Shown here: positions 27,566 through 37,183 of the stretch, piece after piece
How the letters are laid out: the number at the start of each line of letters is the position of its first letter
Numbering within the stretch: position 1 is the stretch's first letter
Assembly: GCF_002237595.1 (NCBI RefSeq)
Contig: NZ_CP022529.1
Coordinates: forward strand, 1,116,001 to 1,180,000
DNA length: 64,000 nt
Source: Labrenzia sp. VG12
GTDB taxonomy: Bacteria; Pseudomonadota; Alphaproteobacteria; Rhizobiales; Stappiaceae
Reading direction: 5' to 3'
Notes under the pieces: generated by a model
Seen by the model: the letters and a program-made list of their open reading frames with translations, nothing else
What the model was told of the DNA's origin: nothing
Database searches by the model: none
Made by a program: the position numbers and the translations under genes

Positions 27566-27688
27566 CAGGGTTCTCTCAACATTGTCCTGCGAGTCCGCCC
27601 CACACGGCCGCAAGATCTAGTACTAAAACTCTGATGGAAGGCTTAAAGAGCCGTTAAATCGGCGCCGAAAGCTTGAGTCAACGCGAAG

Positions 27689-29134
27689 TTATGAAGCCTT
27701 TTTGGGCCGGGGTTCGCGTAGAAGGAAAGCTGGAATGTGAACACCCGCACTGAATGCAGGTTCCATTTTGTCGCTGCGGGGCTTTTTCCCGCCTGATCTT
27801 TGCGGAAGTTTTGAAACTGAACTCGTCGGCGTCACGGCTTCAGACTGCTCCTCTTTGACTTTCCTGGATTCATCGCGGGACTTCTGCGATCGGCGGCGGC
27901 CGCCGTTGTCTGCCTGTTCGGCATCGTTGTCATTGCTTGAACGTGCAGATTTGGTCGACTTGCCGGCCTTTCTGCGCGCCTTGCGTTCCTGAGCAGCAGC
28001 CTCGAAGTCGATCGCCTCACCGGTCCAGTCGATCTTCTTGTTGATCAGGGCCTCGATCTCGTCGAGATATTTCTGGTCTTCACCCGTGACGAGCGTGTAG
28101 GCCGTGCCGGTGCGGCCGGCGCGGCCGGTCCGGCCGATTCGGTGCACATAGTCTTCGGCATTGCTCGGAACGTCATAGTTGAAGACGTGACTGACTTCTG
28201 GAATGTCGAGACCGCGCGCCGCCACGTCACTTGCCACCAGAAGCTTGATGTTGCCCTTGCGGAAATTGTCCAGCATCATCATGCGGGTGCGCTGGTCCAT
28301 GTCACCGTGCAAGGCGCCGACATTGTATTCATGGCGTTCGAGGGACCGGAACAGTGTCGAAACGTCACGCTTGCGGTTGCAAAAGACGATCGCGTTGTTG
28401 AGATCTTCGGCTTCTTCCAGAAGCTCACGAAGGGCTGCACGCTTTTCGTAGTCCTTGGACGGAGACGACTTCAGGAACTGGGAGACGTTGTCAGCAGTCG
28501 AAGACGTTGGTGCAACTTCGATCCGTGCCGGGTTCTGCAGGAAGGTCTCCGTCAGTCTCTGGATTTCCGGCGGCATCGTCGCGGAGAAGAACAGTGTCTG
28601 CCGTGTAAAGGGGATCAGTTTGCAGATCCGCTCGATGTCCGGAATGAAGCCCATGTCCAGCATGCGATCAGCTTCGTCAATGACCAGGATCTCAACACCC
28701 TGAAGCAGAAGCTTGCCGCGCTCGAAATGATCCAGAAGCCGACCCGGAGTTGCGATGAGAACATCCGTGCCTCTGTCGAGCTTCTTGTCCTGGTCAGCAA
28801 AGGAGACGCCACCGATCAGGAGCGCGACGTTGAGCTTGTGATTGGTGCCGTATTTTTCGAAATTCTCTTCAACCTGGGCAGCCAGCTCGCGGGTTGGCTC
28901 GAGGATGAGCGTTCGCGGCATGCGGGCGCGCGCGCGTCCCTTCTCCAGCAGCGTCAGCATCGGCAAAGTGAAACTGGCGGTTTTACCGGTTCCCGTCTGA
29001 GCGATGCCGAGAATGTCGCGGCGCTCCAGCACCTGGGGGATCGCACCCGCCTGGATTGCTGTGGGTTCTTTATAACCTGCTGCTTCAACTGCAGCGAGGA
29101 CCTTCTCGCTAAGACCGAGAGTATCAAATGCCAT
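27689..29134 (-). CDS. DEAD-box ATP-dependent RNA helicase (RhlE-like)
   Basis: A 481-aa helicase. The Q motif region is FDTLGLSEKVLAAVEAAGYK, Walker A is AQTGTGKTASF, then motif Ia PTRELAAQ, DEAD box VIDEADRMLDMG, SAT motif FFSATMP and motif VI HRIGRTGRAGRTG. After residue about 375 a basic, Ser-rich tail (KARRKAGKSTKSARSSN and beyond) probably binds RNA. ATG 29134 gives the usual RhlE start; the frame extends 21 codons upstream. Probable roles are ribosome assembly or RNA turnover. Confidence 0.92.
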   Translation of the reverse strand: MAFDTLGLSEKVLAAVEAAGYKEPTAIQAGAIPQVLERRDILGIAQTGTGKTASFTLPMLTLLEKGRARARMPRTLILEPTRELAAQVEENFEKYGTNHKLNVALLIGGVSFADQDKKLDRGTDVLIATPGRLLDHFERGKLLLQGVEILVIDEADRMLDMGFIPDIERICKLIPFTRQTLFFSATMPPEIQRLTETFLQNPARIEVAPTSSTADNVSQFLKSSPSKDYEKRAALRELLEEAEDLNNAIVFCNRKRDVSTLFRSLERHEYNVGALHGDMDQRTRMMMLDNFRKGNIKLLVASDVAARGLDIPEVSHVFNYDVPSNAEDYVHRIGRTGRAGRTGTAYTLVTGEDQKYLDEIEALINKKIDWTGEAIDFEAAAQERKARRKAGKSTKSARSSNDNDAEQADNGGRRRSQKSRDESRKVKEEQSEAVTPTSSVSKLPQRSGGKKPRSDKMEPAFSAGVHIPAFLLREPRPKKAS

Positions 29135-29440
29135 GGAGCGCGTTGCCCGGATGTTGAGATTGTTCTTCTTCGGCACCAGGGGAACCGCCGGCGCCAATGT
29201 GCGCTCACACTACATTCATGCGCTCAAGTGTCAATGCGTTGGAGTGGTAAAATGGCAAGAAATTCGAGTATTTCCGCGGATGATCTGACATCGCAGTTAA
29301 TAGTGCGCTCTGCGAGCTTTATGAAGTTTGAGTGAAATTTCTGATCAGGTGTTGATTTTATGCATTCAAGACCTGACCGCGCCTCAAAAATCTGGAACGA
29401 CCGGCGCCCCGGAAGCGGTGCCAGCAACTCAGTGATGACT
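29135..29440. other. 306-base gap upstream of the helicase gene
   Basis: Holds the helicase 5' region on the minus strand. On the plus strand it contains a 27-codon open frame at 29252-29335 (MARNSSISADDL...) with GGAG 7 bases before its ATG. I cannot show that it is translated. No other signal seen. Confidence 0.4.
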
Positions 29441-30172
29441 TCAGGCGATCAGTGCGTCTTGAGAGCTGAGCAGCAAATAGTCCGAGCGATACCGTCTTTT
29501 CAGCTTCTGCATCAGCGCAGCTTCGCTGAACGCACGCAAGGTCGATTGAGAGACGAAACTCGACAGGCGATAAGGGGCCACCGACAACGCGCGGCTTTTC
29601 AGCCTGCTCTCGGCAAAGAAGCGGTTCAGAGACTGTTCAAAGTCCTCGAGTGGCAGCACGACATCTGCTGCAAGCGTTCCTTTGTAGGTCAGGAAAGCCG
29701 TCTGACTGCGAAACAGGTTATCGGCCTCAAGATCCGAAATGCCCGAAACCTGGCTTACGAACTCATCTGGCGTCATGGACGTCGCAAAATGCCGTTCCCG
29801 GTAGTAGGACGGCATAGGATCGGAATTGAGAATGATCTTCTCATAACAATAGGCAAGTCGGTGCAGCGGATCCTGAACCCAGGCCAGTATCTTCATGTCC
29901 GGATGGCGACGCTTGAGTTCTCTGGCTGTCAGAAGTTCAACGTCGCCGTGGAAGAGCAGCCGCTCCGATCCGGAAGGCGCTTCGGTTTCCGGACTGTTTG
30001 CCGGCAGCAGATCTTCCGTGCCCGCGAGCCTGTGCAACACCGGGCGCAGGATCTGAAAAGCCGGTTCGGTTATGCGGGCGTAGGCGATGTTGTGCTTGGG
30101 AAATGCCAAAAAGACATAATTGCGCAGCGGACGAATGCGCTTATCGAAAATGGAATAAACCCGGTTTAACAT
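29441..30172 (-). CDS. Sulfotransferase-family-2-like protein
   Basis: A 243-aa protein that looks like the sulfotransferase-2 (carbohydrate sulfotransferase) fold. FLAFPKHNIAYARI resembles the 5'-PAPS loop (usually PKTAGTS, here divergent), and WVQDPLHRLAYCYEKII resembles the 3'-phosphate loop VRDPxxRxxSxY. The PAPS-loop Lys is present but the following Thr/Ser is not, so activity is uncertain. ATG 30172 has GGAAAAG upstream; a GTG at 30193 is possible. No capsule or polysaccharide genes are adjacent. Confidence 0.55.
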   Translation of the reverse strand: MLNRVYSIFDKRIRPLRNYVFLAFPKHNIAYARITEPAFQILRPVLHRLAGTEDLLPANSPETEAPSGSERLLFHGDVELLTARELKRRHPDMKILAWVQDPLHRLAYCYEKIILNSDPMPSYYRERHFATSMTPDEFVSQVSGISDLEADNLFRSQTAFLTYKGTLAADVVLPLEDFEQSLNRFFAESRLKSRALSVAPYRLSSFVSQSTLRAFSEAALMQKLKRRYRSDYLLLSSQDALIA

Positions 30173-30269
30173 GGTACTTTTCCGACCGGACACGTTGCTG
30201 AAACTGAACTAAAGACGCGTTTGGTGCCCCCAAGCACCGGAACTTCTGACAAAATACTCAATCTCTCGA

Positions 30270-32318
30270 TCAAATATCAAGGTCTTCTGCAAACTCGGCG
30301 TTTTCCTGAATGAAACGGAAGCGCGCTTCAGGCTTGTTGCCCATGAGACGCTCAACGGTGTCGTTGGTTTCTGCAACAGCTTCTTCCTCCACGTGAACCT
30401 TCAACATTGACCTTTTGGCCGGGTCCATCGTGGTTTCCTTGAGCTGAGCCGGCAGCATCTCGCCAAGACCCTTGAAGCGACCGATTTCCACCTTTGATCT
30501 GCCCTTGAACACGGTCTGGAGCAGTTCGTCCTTATGGGCGTCGTCGCGGGCGTAGAGGGTCTTGCCGCCCTGGCTCAGGCGATAGAGCGGCGGAACAGCC
30601 AGAAAGAGATGGCCTGTCCGGATCAGCTCCGGCATCTCGCGATAGAAGAAGGTGATCAGCAACGAGGCAATATGGGCGCCATCGACGTCGGCATCGGTCA
30701 TGATGACGATTTTTTCGTAGCGCAGATCACTTTCCTTGTAGTTGGAGCGCGTGCCGCAACCCAGAGCCTGGCTTAAGTCGGCAAGCTGCTGGTTGGCGAC
30801 GAGTTTGTCGCGTCCGGCATTGGCCACGTTCAGGATCTTGCCGCGCAGAGGGAGGACAGCCTGATTTGATCGGTTGCGGGCTTGTTTGGCGGAGCCACCA
30901 GCCGAGTCACCCTCAACGATAAACAGTTCGGTTCCGTCTGCCTGATTGGCGGAGCAATCCGCCAGCTTGCCGGGCAGGCGCAATTTGCGCACGGCGGTCT
31001 TGCGGGCGACGTCCTTTTCCTGACGGCGGCGCAGCCGTTCATCCGCCCGGTCGATCACCCATTCCAGAAGCTTGTTGGCCTGGTTCGGCGACGCCGTGAG
31101 CCAGTGATCAAAGGCGTCCCGAACCGCTGCTTCCGTGATGCGGGTTGCCTCATTGGTCGCCAGTTTGTCCTTGGTCTGACCGACAAACTCCGGCTCGCGG
31201 ATAAAGACCGAAAGCATGCCGCCGGCAGATGTCATGACATCATCGCCGGTGATGATGGAGGCTTTCTTGTTGTTGGTGAGTTCCCCGTAAGCCTTCAGGC
31301 CACGCAAGAGCGCATAGCGGAAGCCGGCTTCGTGCGTGCCGCCTTCCGGTGTCGGGACCGTATTGCAGTAGGAATTGACGAACCCATCGCCTGCAAACCA
31401 GCTTACGGCCCATTCGACAGAGCCGTGTTTGCCGGCATTGTCTGTGCGGCCCGAGAACACTTCGTCGACAACGCGGCGCTCCTTGTTCAACCGCTCGCCC
31501 AGAAAATCCCTGAGACCGCCCGGAAAGTGAAACACGGCTTCTGCCGGCGTTTCGTCTTTTTCAGAAATGAGGCCTGGTGCACAGTGCCAGCGGATTTCGA
31601 CGCCGCCAAACAGATAGGCTTTCGACCGCGCCATTTTCAGAAGCCGGGCAGGCTTGAAATGGGCACCCTTGCCGAAAATCTGCTGATCGGGCTTGAAGCG
31701 AACCTGTGTCCCGCGGCGGTTCTGTGTGTCTCCAACGAGTTCGAGCCCGCCTTGCGGATGTCCGCGCCGGAACACCTGGCGATAGAGCTTGCGGCTGCGC
31801 GCCACCTCAACGACCAGTTCTTCGGACAGGGCGTTGACAACGGAAACGCCGACGCCATGAAGACCGCCCGATGTCTCGTAGACCTTGCTGTCGAACTTTC
31901 CGCCCGCATGCAGCGTGGTCATGATGACTTCAAGCGCGGACTTGTCCTTGAATTTGGGATGCGGGTCGACCGGAATGCCTCGGCCATTGTCGGTTATCGT
32001 CAGGTAGCCGTCTTCGGACAGGGCTACGTCGATCCAGGTGGCGTGACCGGCCACTGCCTCGTCCATCGAATTGTCGATCACTTCGGCAAAGAGGTGGTGC
32101 AGGGCCTTTTCGTCGGTGCCGCCGATATACATGCCGGGGCGCCGCCGGACCGGCTCAAGCCCTTCCAGAACCTCGATGTCGGCGGCGGAATAGTCTTCAG
32201 GCACGGCCGTCACCGGAGCGAGTTGCGGCGACTTTTGCGGCTTGGGCGCGGGTTGCTCATCTGAAAGGGGAGCGGAAACCGCCGCATTGCCAGCAAATAG
32301 ATCGTCTTTTGCACTCAT
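30270..32318 (-). CDS. parE: DNA topoisomerase IV subunit B ParE
   Basis: A 682-aa type-II topoisomerase ATPase subunit that decatenates chromosomes with ParC. The GHKL ATPase domain shows EVIDNSMDEAV and TSGGLHGVGVSVVNALSE, and the TOPRIM domain shows ELFIVEGDSAGGSAKQ and MTDADVDGAHI. It ends after EARFRFIQENAEFAEDLDI, the typical ParE tail. ParE rather than GyrB is indicated by length and by the lack of the GyrB insertion. A 50-residue Pro-rich N-terminal extension precedes LEGLEPVRRRPGMYIGG. Confidence 0.95.
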   Translation of the reverse strand: MSAKDDLFAGNAAVSAPLSDEQPAPKPQKSPQLAPVTAVPEDYSAADIEVLEGLEPVRRRPGMYIGGTDEKALHHLFAEVIDNSMDEAVAGHATWIDVALSEDGYLTITDNGRGIPVDPHPKFKDKSALEVIMTTLHAGGKFDSKVYETSGGLHGVGVSVVNALSEELVVEVARSRKLYRQVFRRGHPQGGLELVGDTQNRRGTQVRFKPDQQIFGKGAHFKPARLLKMARSKAYLFGGVEIRWHCAPGLISEKDETPAEAVFHFPGGLRDFLGERLNKERRVVDEVFSGRTDNAGKHGSVEWAVSWFAGDGFVNSYCNTVPTPEGGTHEAGFRYALLRGLKAYGELTNNKKASIITGDDVMTSAGGMLSVFIREPEFVGQTKDKLATNEATRITEAAVRDAFDHWLTASPNQANKLLEWVIDRADERLRRRQEKDVARKTAVRKLRLPGKLADCSANQADGTELFIVEGDSAGGSAKQARNRSNQAVLPLRGKILNVANAGRDKLVANQQLADLSQALGCGTRSNYKESDLRYEKIVIMTDADVDGAHIASLLITFFYREMPELIRTGHLFLAVPPLYRLSQGGKTLYARDDAHKDELLQTVFKGRSKVEIGRFKGLGEMLPAQLKETTMDPAKRSMLKVHVEEEAVAETNDTVERLMGNKPEARFRFIQENAEFAEDLDI

Positions 32319-32911
32319 TCCGTATCGCCTGATGGGTGTGTAATCGCAGGAACCTGTTCTTCAACGCCGTTACCTACACCGAATCACAGTCCAGTTTGAA
32401 GGACAAAGATAGAACAGCAAACGCTTTTGGCCAAAAGCCCCCGTTTTCAACAGGCTTGCACGGCTAAATGGTGGTCTGGCAACACATCATCAACCCACCT
32501 GTGGTGTCATGCTCGGGTTCGGTCAGGGCCTGAGGGGTGTCGGAATTGTGCTAATTCAGCAACACATGCTGACAGACTCGCGTGTCGCAGGGGTGATTGC
32601 AGGCTCTTGCCCATGTTCGGCCATGTTTCAGGGACACCCGTTGAGTTATCGTTTGAGAACGCTTGTTGTCAGTAGGTCCGGTGTGATCGCTCAAGAACAA
32701 CAAGAGAACCTGGAATTGGTCTTAATTGAGCGCAATCTGGCCCCACTTAAGACCAAATGATCGGGCAGATTGTTACTCAACGGAAAGAGCTCACATCCTG
32801 CGATATTTGTCGCGTTGGTGTGACGGAACAACGAATGCGCTTCGCGCGGATAAAATCAAGAGTGTCCGTCGGGGGACCCTGGTGTCGCCGACGGATAATT
32901 GTGTGACTGGG
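32319..32911. other. 593-base divergent intergenic region between parE and exoR
   Basis: Contains the 5' regions of both genes. Open frames inside (such as 32427-32675) show no ribosome binding site or recognisable protein features. The long upstream region of exoR suggests a regulated leader, but I can identify no operator or riboswitch. Confidence 0.4.
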
Positions 32912-33769
32912 ATGCAAAAGAACAGCACAATGTTTCAACGCATGACAAAGGCCGGAACTGTGCTCGGCGCGTTGATAGTTATGGGACTGGCAGGAAACGC
33001 CCTGGCGTTTGACGGCCAGCCAACCGCACCGAACCGGTCGATCGGTCCTGAAGACCTGTCGCCGACAGAGGCCTTGCGTGCTGGTGCGCGCTATTACTAC
33101 TCCGGTGACAAGGCAGCAGCCCTGAATTCTTTGCAATATGCCGCTGAAAACGGTCAGCCTATGGCTGCCTGGAAACTCGGTGAGATGTACGCAAAGGGCG
33201 ATGGGGTCCCGGAAGACGACCTCAAGGCCTTCGAATATTACAGTCAGATCGTGCGTGAACACGGTGAGGACCGGCCGGACGCACCCGATGCACCCTTTGT
33301 GTCCAGTGCCTTTGTCGCGCTCGGCTCCTACTACCTGCAGGGCATAGACGGCGCCGTGCCGAAAAACGAAGCGCGGGCCCGTCAGGTGTTCACCCATGCC
33401 GCTTCCTACTTCGGGGATGCAGAAGCCCAATACGAACTTGGACGCATGTATCAGGACAACAATCACCGCATGGCGGTGCGCTGGTACAATCTAGCCGCTC
33501 TGAAGGGACATATCGGAGCACAGGCCCGGCTTGGTGAAACCCTCTATGCGCTGGGGTCCTCGGACAAGAAGAAGGCACGCGGTCTGATGTGGATGACCGT
33601 TGCCCGGCAGCAGGCCGAAGGTCAGGACGCCTCGTGGATCAATGCCATGCATGAGCAGTATTTTGCCGTGTCTCCGGAGCCGGTTCGCCAGATGGCGCGT
33701 TCCCTGGCAGATGGCTGGCTGCAACAGAACAGGCCTGACGTGCTGACCGCACAGGTGCCGTCCCAGTAA
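32912..33769 (+). CDS. exoR: ExoR-like Sel1-repeat periplasmic regulator
   Basis: A 285-aa protein with a signal peptide (LGALIVMGLAGNALA) and Sel1/TPR-like repeats. The repeats include QPMAAWKLGEMYAKGDGVPE, FVALGSYYLQGIDGAVPKNE, AEAQYELGRMYQDNN and HIGAQARLGETLYALGSSDKK. This matches ExoR of Sinorhizobium and Agrobacterium, a periplasmic protein that restrains the ExoS-ChvI two-component system and so controls exopolysaccharide and motility. ATG 32912 keeps a normal signal peptide; ATG 32933 is also possible. ExoS/ChvI are not in the window. Confidence 0.82.
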   Translation: MQKNSTMFQRMTKAGTVLGALIVMGLAGNALAFDGQPTAPNRSIGPEDLSPTEALRAGARYYYSGDKAAALNSLQYAAENGQPMAAWKLGEMYAKGDGVPEDDLKAFEYYSQIVREHGEDRPDAPDAPFVSSAFVALGSYYLQGIDGAVPKNEARARQVFTHAASYFGDAEAQYELGRMYQDNNHRMAVRWYNLAALKGHIGAQARLGETLYALGSSDKKKARGLMWMTVARQQAEGQDASWINAMHEQYFAVSPEPVRQMARSLADGWLQQNRPDVLTAQVPSQ

Positions 33770-33948
33770 ATTCAAAGGAACGCTTCCCTAGGCAAACGGC
33801 ACGAGCAGGGACACGCTCGGTCGTTGGCGCTTGGAGTGCGGGTGTCTGTCTTTTTTGCTGGGGTGGTGACCCGGGATCTGGGTAATGGGGCGCAAGGCCA
33901 TGCCTGGCAAGGCTCGATGGCCCTTTGTGGCTGCACTCTGTCGCCAGG

Positions 33949-34281
33949 TCAGGAAGGTCGCGAAAGGTCTCTGTGAGATAGCCGCGGCTTTAGCTGCTCT
34001 TCGCCGTTCCATTCTGTATCAGGCAGAACGCGCTCCTGCTCCCACAAGGTAAGCGGGCAGGGGGCGTTGCTGAATTTCCAGGATGTGTTGTTCAGCACCA
34101 TGGCGCAGGTCGCCATACGCATGCCGTTGGAGCCTTTCAGGCAAATGGATTCGCCGATGCCGTAGTCCTGGCCCTGATAGCGGCAGGTGCAGGAAACATT
34201 CTGTGCCGTGGCGGCAACAGTGCCGATCAGGAGCCAAACGCCGGAAAGCAGCAGAAGAGCCAGGGCTTTTGCACGAAGCAT
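33949..34281 (-). CDS. Small secreted Cys-rich protein, unknown function
   Basis: A 110-aa protein with a signal peptide (ALALLLLSGVWLLIGTVAATA). The mature core has five cysteines: VSCTCRYQGQDYGIGESICL, MATCAMVL and NAPCPLTLW. Disulfides in the periplasm are likely. I have seen similar small proteins in Rhizobiales without function. ATG 34281; the upstream extension to 34404 lacks a signal-like start. Neighbours are exoR (convergent) and xth on the same strand upstream. Confidence 0.65.
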   Translation of the reverse strand: MLRAKALALLLLSGVWLLIGTVAATAQNVSCTCRYQGQDYGIGESICLKGSNGMRMATCAMVLNNTSWKFSNAPCPLTLWEQERVLPDTEWNGEEQLKPRLSHRDLSRPS

Positions 34282-34538
34282 AGGTGTGGGCGCACATCCT
34301 GAATGTGCAGCCAGCCGGTGTCCGCATGTTGCGCGCGCGGACGTGATGCGCCGTTGCGTTATCCCATGACCTGGAAAGCTTACCATGACGGCAAGCAACC
34401 GCAAGTCTGGCTGGGGATATCGCCTTCCAAAGCGCTCTTCAGAAACATCAACCCCGGAAAAACGGGGTGTCGCCGAAACTGCCGCCCCAGCACCGGTTTT
34501 AATAGCCGTGGCTGCCTAAATGGGAAATCCAGATTGGA

Positions 34539-35321
34539 TCAGGCTGCGAGTTTCACCCAGACCGGCACATGGTCAGAGGGTTTTTCCCAGCCGCGCACAT
34601 GCTTGTCGATGCCGACGCCCTGCATCAGATCGGTGGCCTGGGCCGACATCAGAATATGGTCGATGCGAATACCGTTGTTTTTTTGCCAGGCACCAGCCTG
34701 ATAGTCCCAGAACGTGTAGGTTTCGGCAGCTTCCGTGGTCGCCCTGACCGCTTCGGTCATGCCCAGATGCGTCAAGGCCCGGAAGTTGCGGCGGCTTTCA
34801 GGCTGATAGAGTGCGTCATCCAGCCAGTTGTCCGGGTTTTTGGCGTCAATCGGGTCCGGGATGACATTGTAGTCGCCCAGAAGCAGGAACGGTGTTTCTT
34901 CCGCCAGGCGACGTTCGGCATGCGCAATCAGCCGCTCCATCCATTCCAGTTTGTACGGAAACTTTTCCGTCCCGAGCGGATTGCCGTTTGGAAGATACAG
35001 GCAACCGACACGCACGGCGCCGCGATCGGTCGAAACGCTGGCCTCGATGTACCGCGCCTGTTGGTCTTCATCGTTGCCCGGCAGCCCGCGCTGAACATCC
35101 TCCAACGGCTTCTTGGACAGGAGCGCAACACCGTTGAAACCCTTTTGGCCATGGGTTTCAACATTATAGCCGAGATCCTCGAACACCGACCTTGGAAAGT
35201 TCTCGTCTACGGATTTGATTTCCTGAAGACAGGCAAGATCCGGAGAGGCTTCCTTAAGCCACTCCTGAACCGTGTCGATCCGGGCCTTGACGCCGTTGAT
35301 GTTCCAGGTCGCGATTTTCAT
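34539..35321 (-). CDS. xth: Exodeoxyribonuclease III (AP endonuclease)
   Basis: A 260-aa EEP-fold nuclease for base excision repair. It begins MKIATWNINGVKARIDTV, with LACLQEIKS (catalytic Glu), YLPNGNPLGTEK, LLLGDYNVIPDPIDAKNP (Asp/Asn) and a C-terminal IRIDHILMSAQAT and KPSDHVPVWVKL (Asp-His). ATG 35321 gives the exact family start. It lies 52 bases downstream of erpA on the minus strand and may be co-transcribed with it. Confidence 0.95.
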   Translation of the reverse strand: MKIATWNINGVKARIDTVQEWLKEASPDLACLQEIKSVDENFPRSVFEDLGYNVETHGQKGFNGVALLSKKPLEDVQRGLPGNDEDQQARYIEASVSTDRGAVRVGCLYLPNGNPLGTEKFPYKLEWMERLIAHAERRLAEETPFLLLGDYNVIPDPIDAKNPDNWLDDALYQPESRRNFRALTHLGMTEAVRATTEAAETYTFWDYQAGAWQKNNGIRIDHILMSAQATDLMQGVGIDKHVRGWEKPSDHVPVWVKLAA

Positions 35322-35373
35322 GACGGGTTGCCTCGGCAATGAGGGAGCCGGGGCAACCGGCAGGGTAGGGCGT

Positions 35374-35715
35374 TCAGATGGTAAAGCTCGTGCCGCAGCC
35401 GCAGCCCGCCACCGCATTGGGGTTGTTGATCTGAAAGGACTGGCCAATCAGATCATCGACAAAATCGATCTCCGATCCGCCCATGTATTGTAGTGAAATG
35501 GAATCGATCAGCACGGTGGCACCCGGATTTTCGATCACAAAATCGTCGTCCTCGCGGCTATCCACCACGTCATATTTATATTGCAGCCCGGAACATCCGC
35601 CGCCTTCGACGCTCACCCGCAGCATGCTGCCGGAGGCTTCTTTTGACAAAATCGCGGCGATGCGCTTGGCAGCGCGGTCGCTGACTGTTACTCGACTTTC
35701 AAGTGTTTCGGTCAT
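35374..35715 (-). CDS. erpA: Fe-S cluster insertion protein ErpA
   Basis: A 113-aa A-type carrier. The cluster-binding cysteines lie in [15 protein letters not shown] and [11 protein letters not shown], and the sequence around [20 protein letters not shown] is ErpA/IscA-like. It delivers clusters to late targets, complementing SufA at 25373. It is divergent from the dGTPase gene, with 145 bases between the starts that hold both promoters. Confidence 0.92.
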   Translation of the reverse strand: MTETLESRVTVSDRAAKRIAAILSKEASGSMLRVSVEGGGCSGLQYKYDVVDSREDDDFVIENPGATVLIDSISLQYMGGSEIDFVDDLIGQSFQINNPNAVAGCGCGTSFTI

Positions 35716-35860
35716 GTTTTACCGACTCGTTAGAGGCCCCGGCCCGGCGGGACACATAAACCTGATCTGGACAGATAAGTATGTTTTGGAACCGCCCGCG
35801 TCAATGCAGAGACATTGGCCATTGCGGCGCCGCAACCCTCAGGACGCTCCTGGCGAGGGG

Positions 35861-37087
35861 ATGAAGAAGATGACCGTGGATATCGGATTTGGGGCGCAGG
35901 CCCTGGCAGTCTACGCGCAAAATCCCTTTGAGAGCAGGGGGCGGCTATTCCCTGAACCGGAAAGCCCGACACGGACCCCCTTTCAAAGGGATCGGGATCG
36001 GATCATCCATTCGTCCGCATTCAGACGTCTGAAACACAAGACCCAGGTTTTCGTCTATCACGAGGGAGATCATTTCCGCACGCGGCTGACCCACACGATC
36101 GAAGTGTCCCAGATTGCGCGATCCCTGGCCCGGGCGCTCCGGCTCGACGAGGATCTGGCGGAATGTCTCGCGCTCTCGCATGACCTCGGGCACACGCCAT
36201 TTGGTCATGAGGGTGAAGACGTCATGCATGAGTGCATGGCGCCCTTTGGCGGGTTTGACCACAATGCCCAGTCACTTCGCGTGGTCACACATCTGGAGCA
36301 GCGTTACGCCGAGTTCGACGGCCTTAACCTGGCCTGGGAGACGCTGGAAGGCCTCGTCAAGCACAACGGTCCCTTGCTGGATCCGGATGGTGCCCCGCTT
36401 GGAAAGTTCAGGAACAGCGAATTGCCCTTTGCAATTCGAGACTATGCGGCTCGTCAGGATCTCCTGCTGTCGACCTGGCCGAGTGCAGAGGCGCAGGCCG
36501 CCGCGATTGCCGATGATATTGCCTATGATGCCCATGATCTGGATGACGGTCTGAGGGCGGGCCTGTTCGCCATCGAAGACATGCGTGAAGTCCCGTTCCT
36601 GGCCGACATTCTGAGCGAAGTGGACGGGAAGTATCCCGGCCTGGAGGAAAGCCGTCGCATTCACGAGATCGTACGCCGTTCAATCACGCGCATGGTTGAA
36701 GACGTGATCCGTTTCGGCATGCAGAACCTGGAGGAACTGACACCCAAATCTGCAAATGACATTCGAATGGCAGGTCGTTGCCTGGTCGGTTTCTCGGATG
36801 CGATGACGACTGCGGAGAAGGAGGTCAAACGGTTCCTGTTCGCCCGGGTCTATCGGCACGAGGATGTGCTCGCGGTCCGTCGACTTGTTGCGCGTGTTGT
36901 CCGGGATCTCTTCACGCGGTTCATAAGCGAACCGGACCTCATGCCCAAACCCTGGAATGTCGGTCTGGAGAACCTCGGTGGAGAGGCAACAGCGCGTCGT
37001 GTCTGCGACTACATTGCCGGCATGACGGACCGGTATGCCATTGAAGAGCACCGCAGATTGTTTGACGACACTCCTGATTTGGGGTAG
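35861..37087 (+). CDS. dgt: Deoxyguanosinetriphosphate triphosphohydrolase-like protein (HD domain)
   Basis: A 408-aa dNTP triphosphohydrolase family protein. The HD metal motif spans [20 protein letters not shown] and [17 protein letters not shown]; the preceding [14 protein letters not shown] is family-typical. It hydrolyses dNTPs to deoxynucleoside and triphosphate. ATG 35861 follows GCGAGGGG; the longer frame upstream overlaps erpA antisense. argS follows after 96 bases, as in many Rhizobiales. Confidence 0.92.
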   Translation: MKKMTVDIGFGAQALAVYAQNPFESRGRLFPEPESPTRTPFQRDRDRIIHSSAFRRLKHKTQVFVYHEGDHFRTRLTHTIEVSQIARSLARALRLDEDLAECLALSHDLGHTPFGHEGEDVMHECMAPFGGFDHNAQSLRVVTHLEQRYAEFDGLNLAWETLEGLVKHNGPLLDPDGAPLGKFRNSELPFAIRDYAARQDLLLSTWPSAEAQAAAIADDIAYDAHDLDDGLRAGLFAIEDMREVPFLADILSEVDGKYPGLEESRRIHEIVRRSITRMVEDVIRFGMQNLEELTPKSANDIRMAGRCLVGFSDAMTTAEKEVKRFLFARVYRHEDVLAVRRLVARVVRDLFTRFISEPDLMPKPWNVGLENLGGEATARRVCDYIAGMTDRYAIEEHRRLFDDTPDLG

Positions 37088-37183
37088 GCGCTTGGCAATT
37101 AAAACGCCCTGTGGCGCCGGAGGCTGGTCCTTCGCAGCGCACGGGGAGTTTGTGTTTGAACGGCCAAACCCGATCGGTGCTCT

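Noticed and set aside
34451..34468. ACCCCG/CGGGGT hairpin downstream of xth
   Set aside because: A 6-bp stem with no T-tract, about 70 bases after the gene; too weak to call a terminator.
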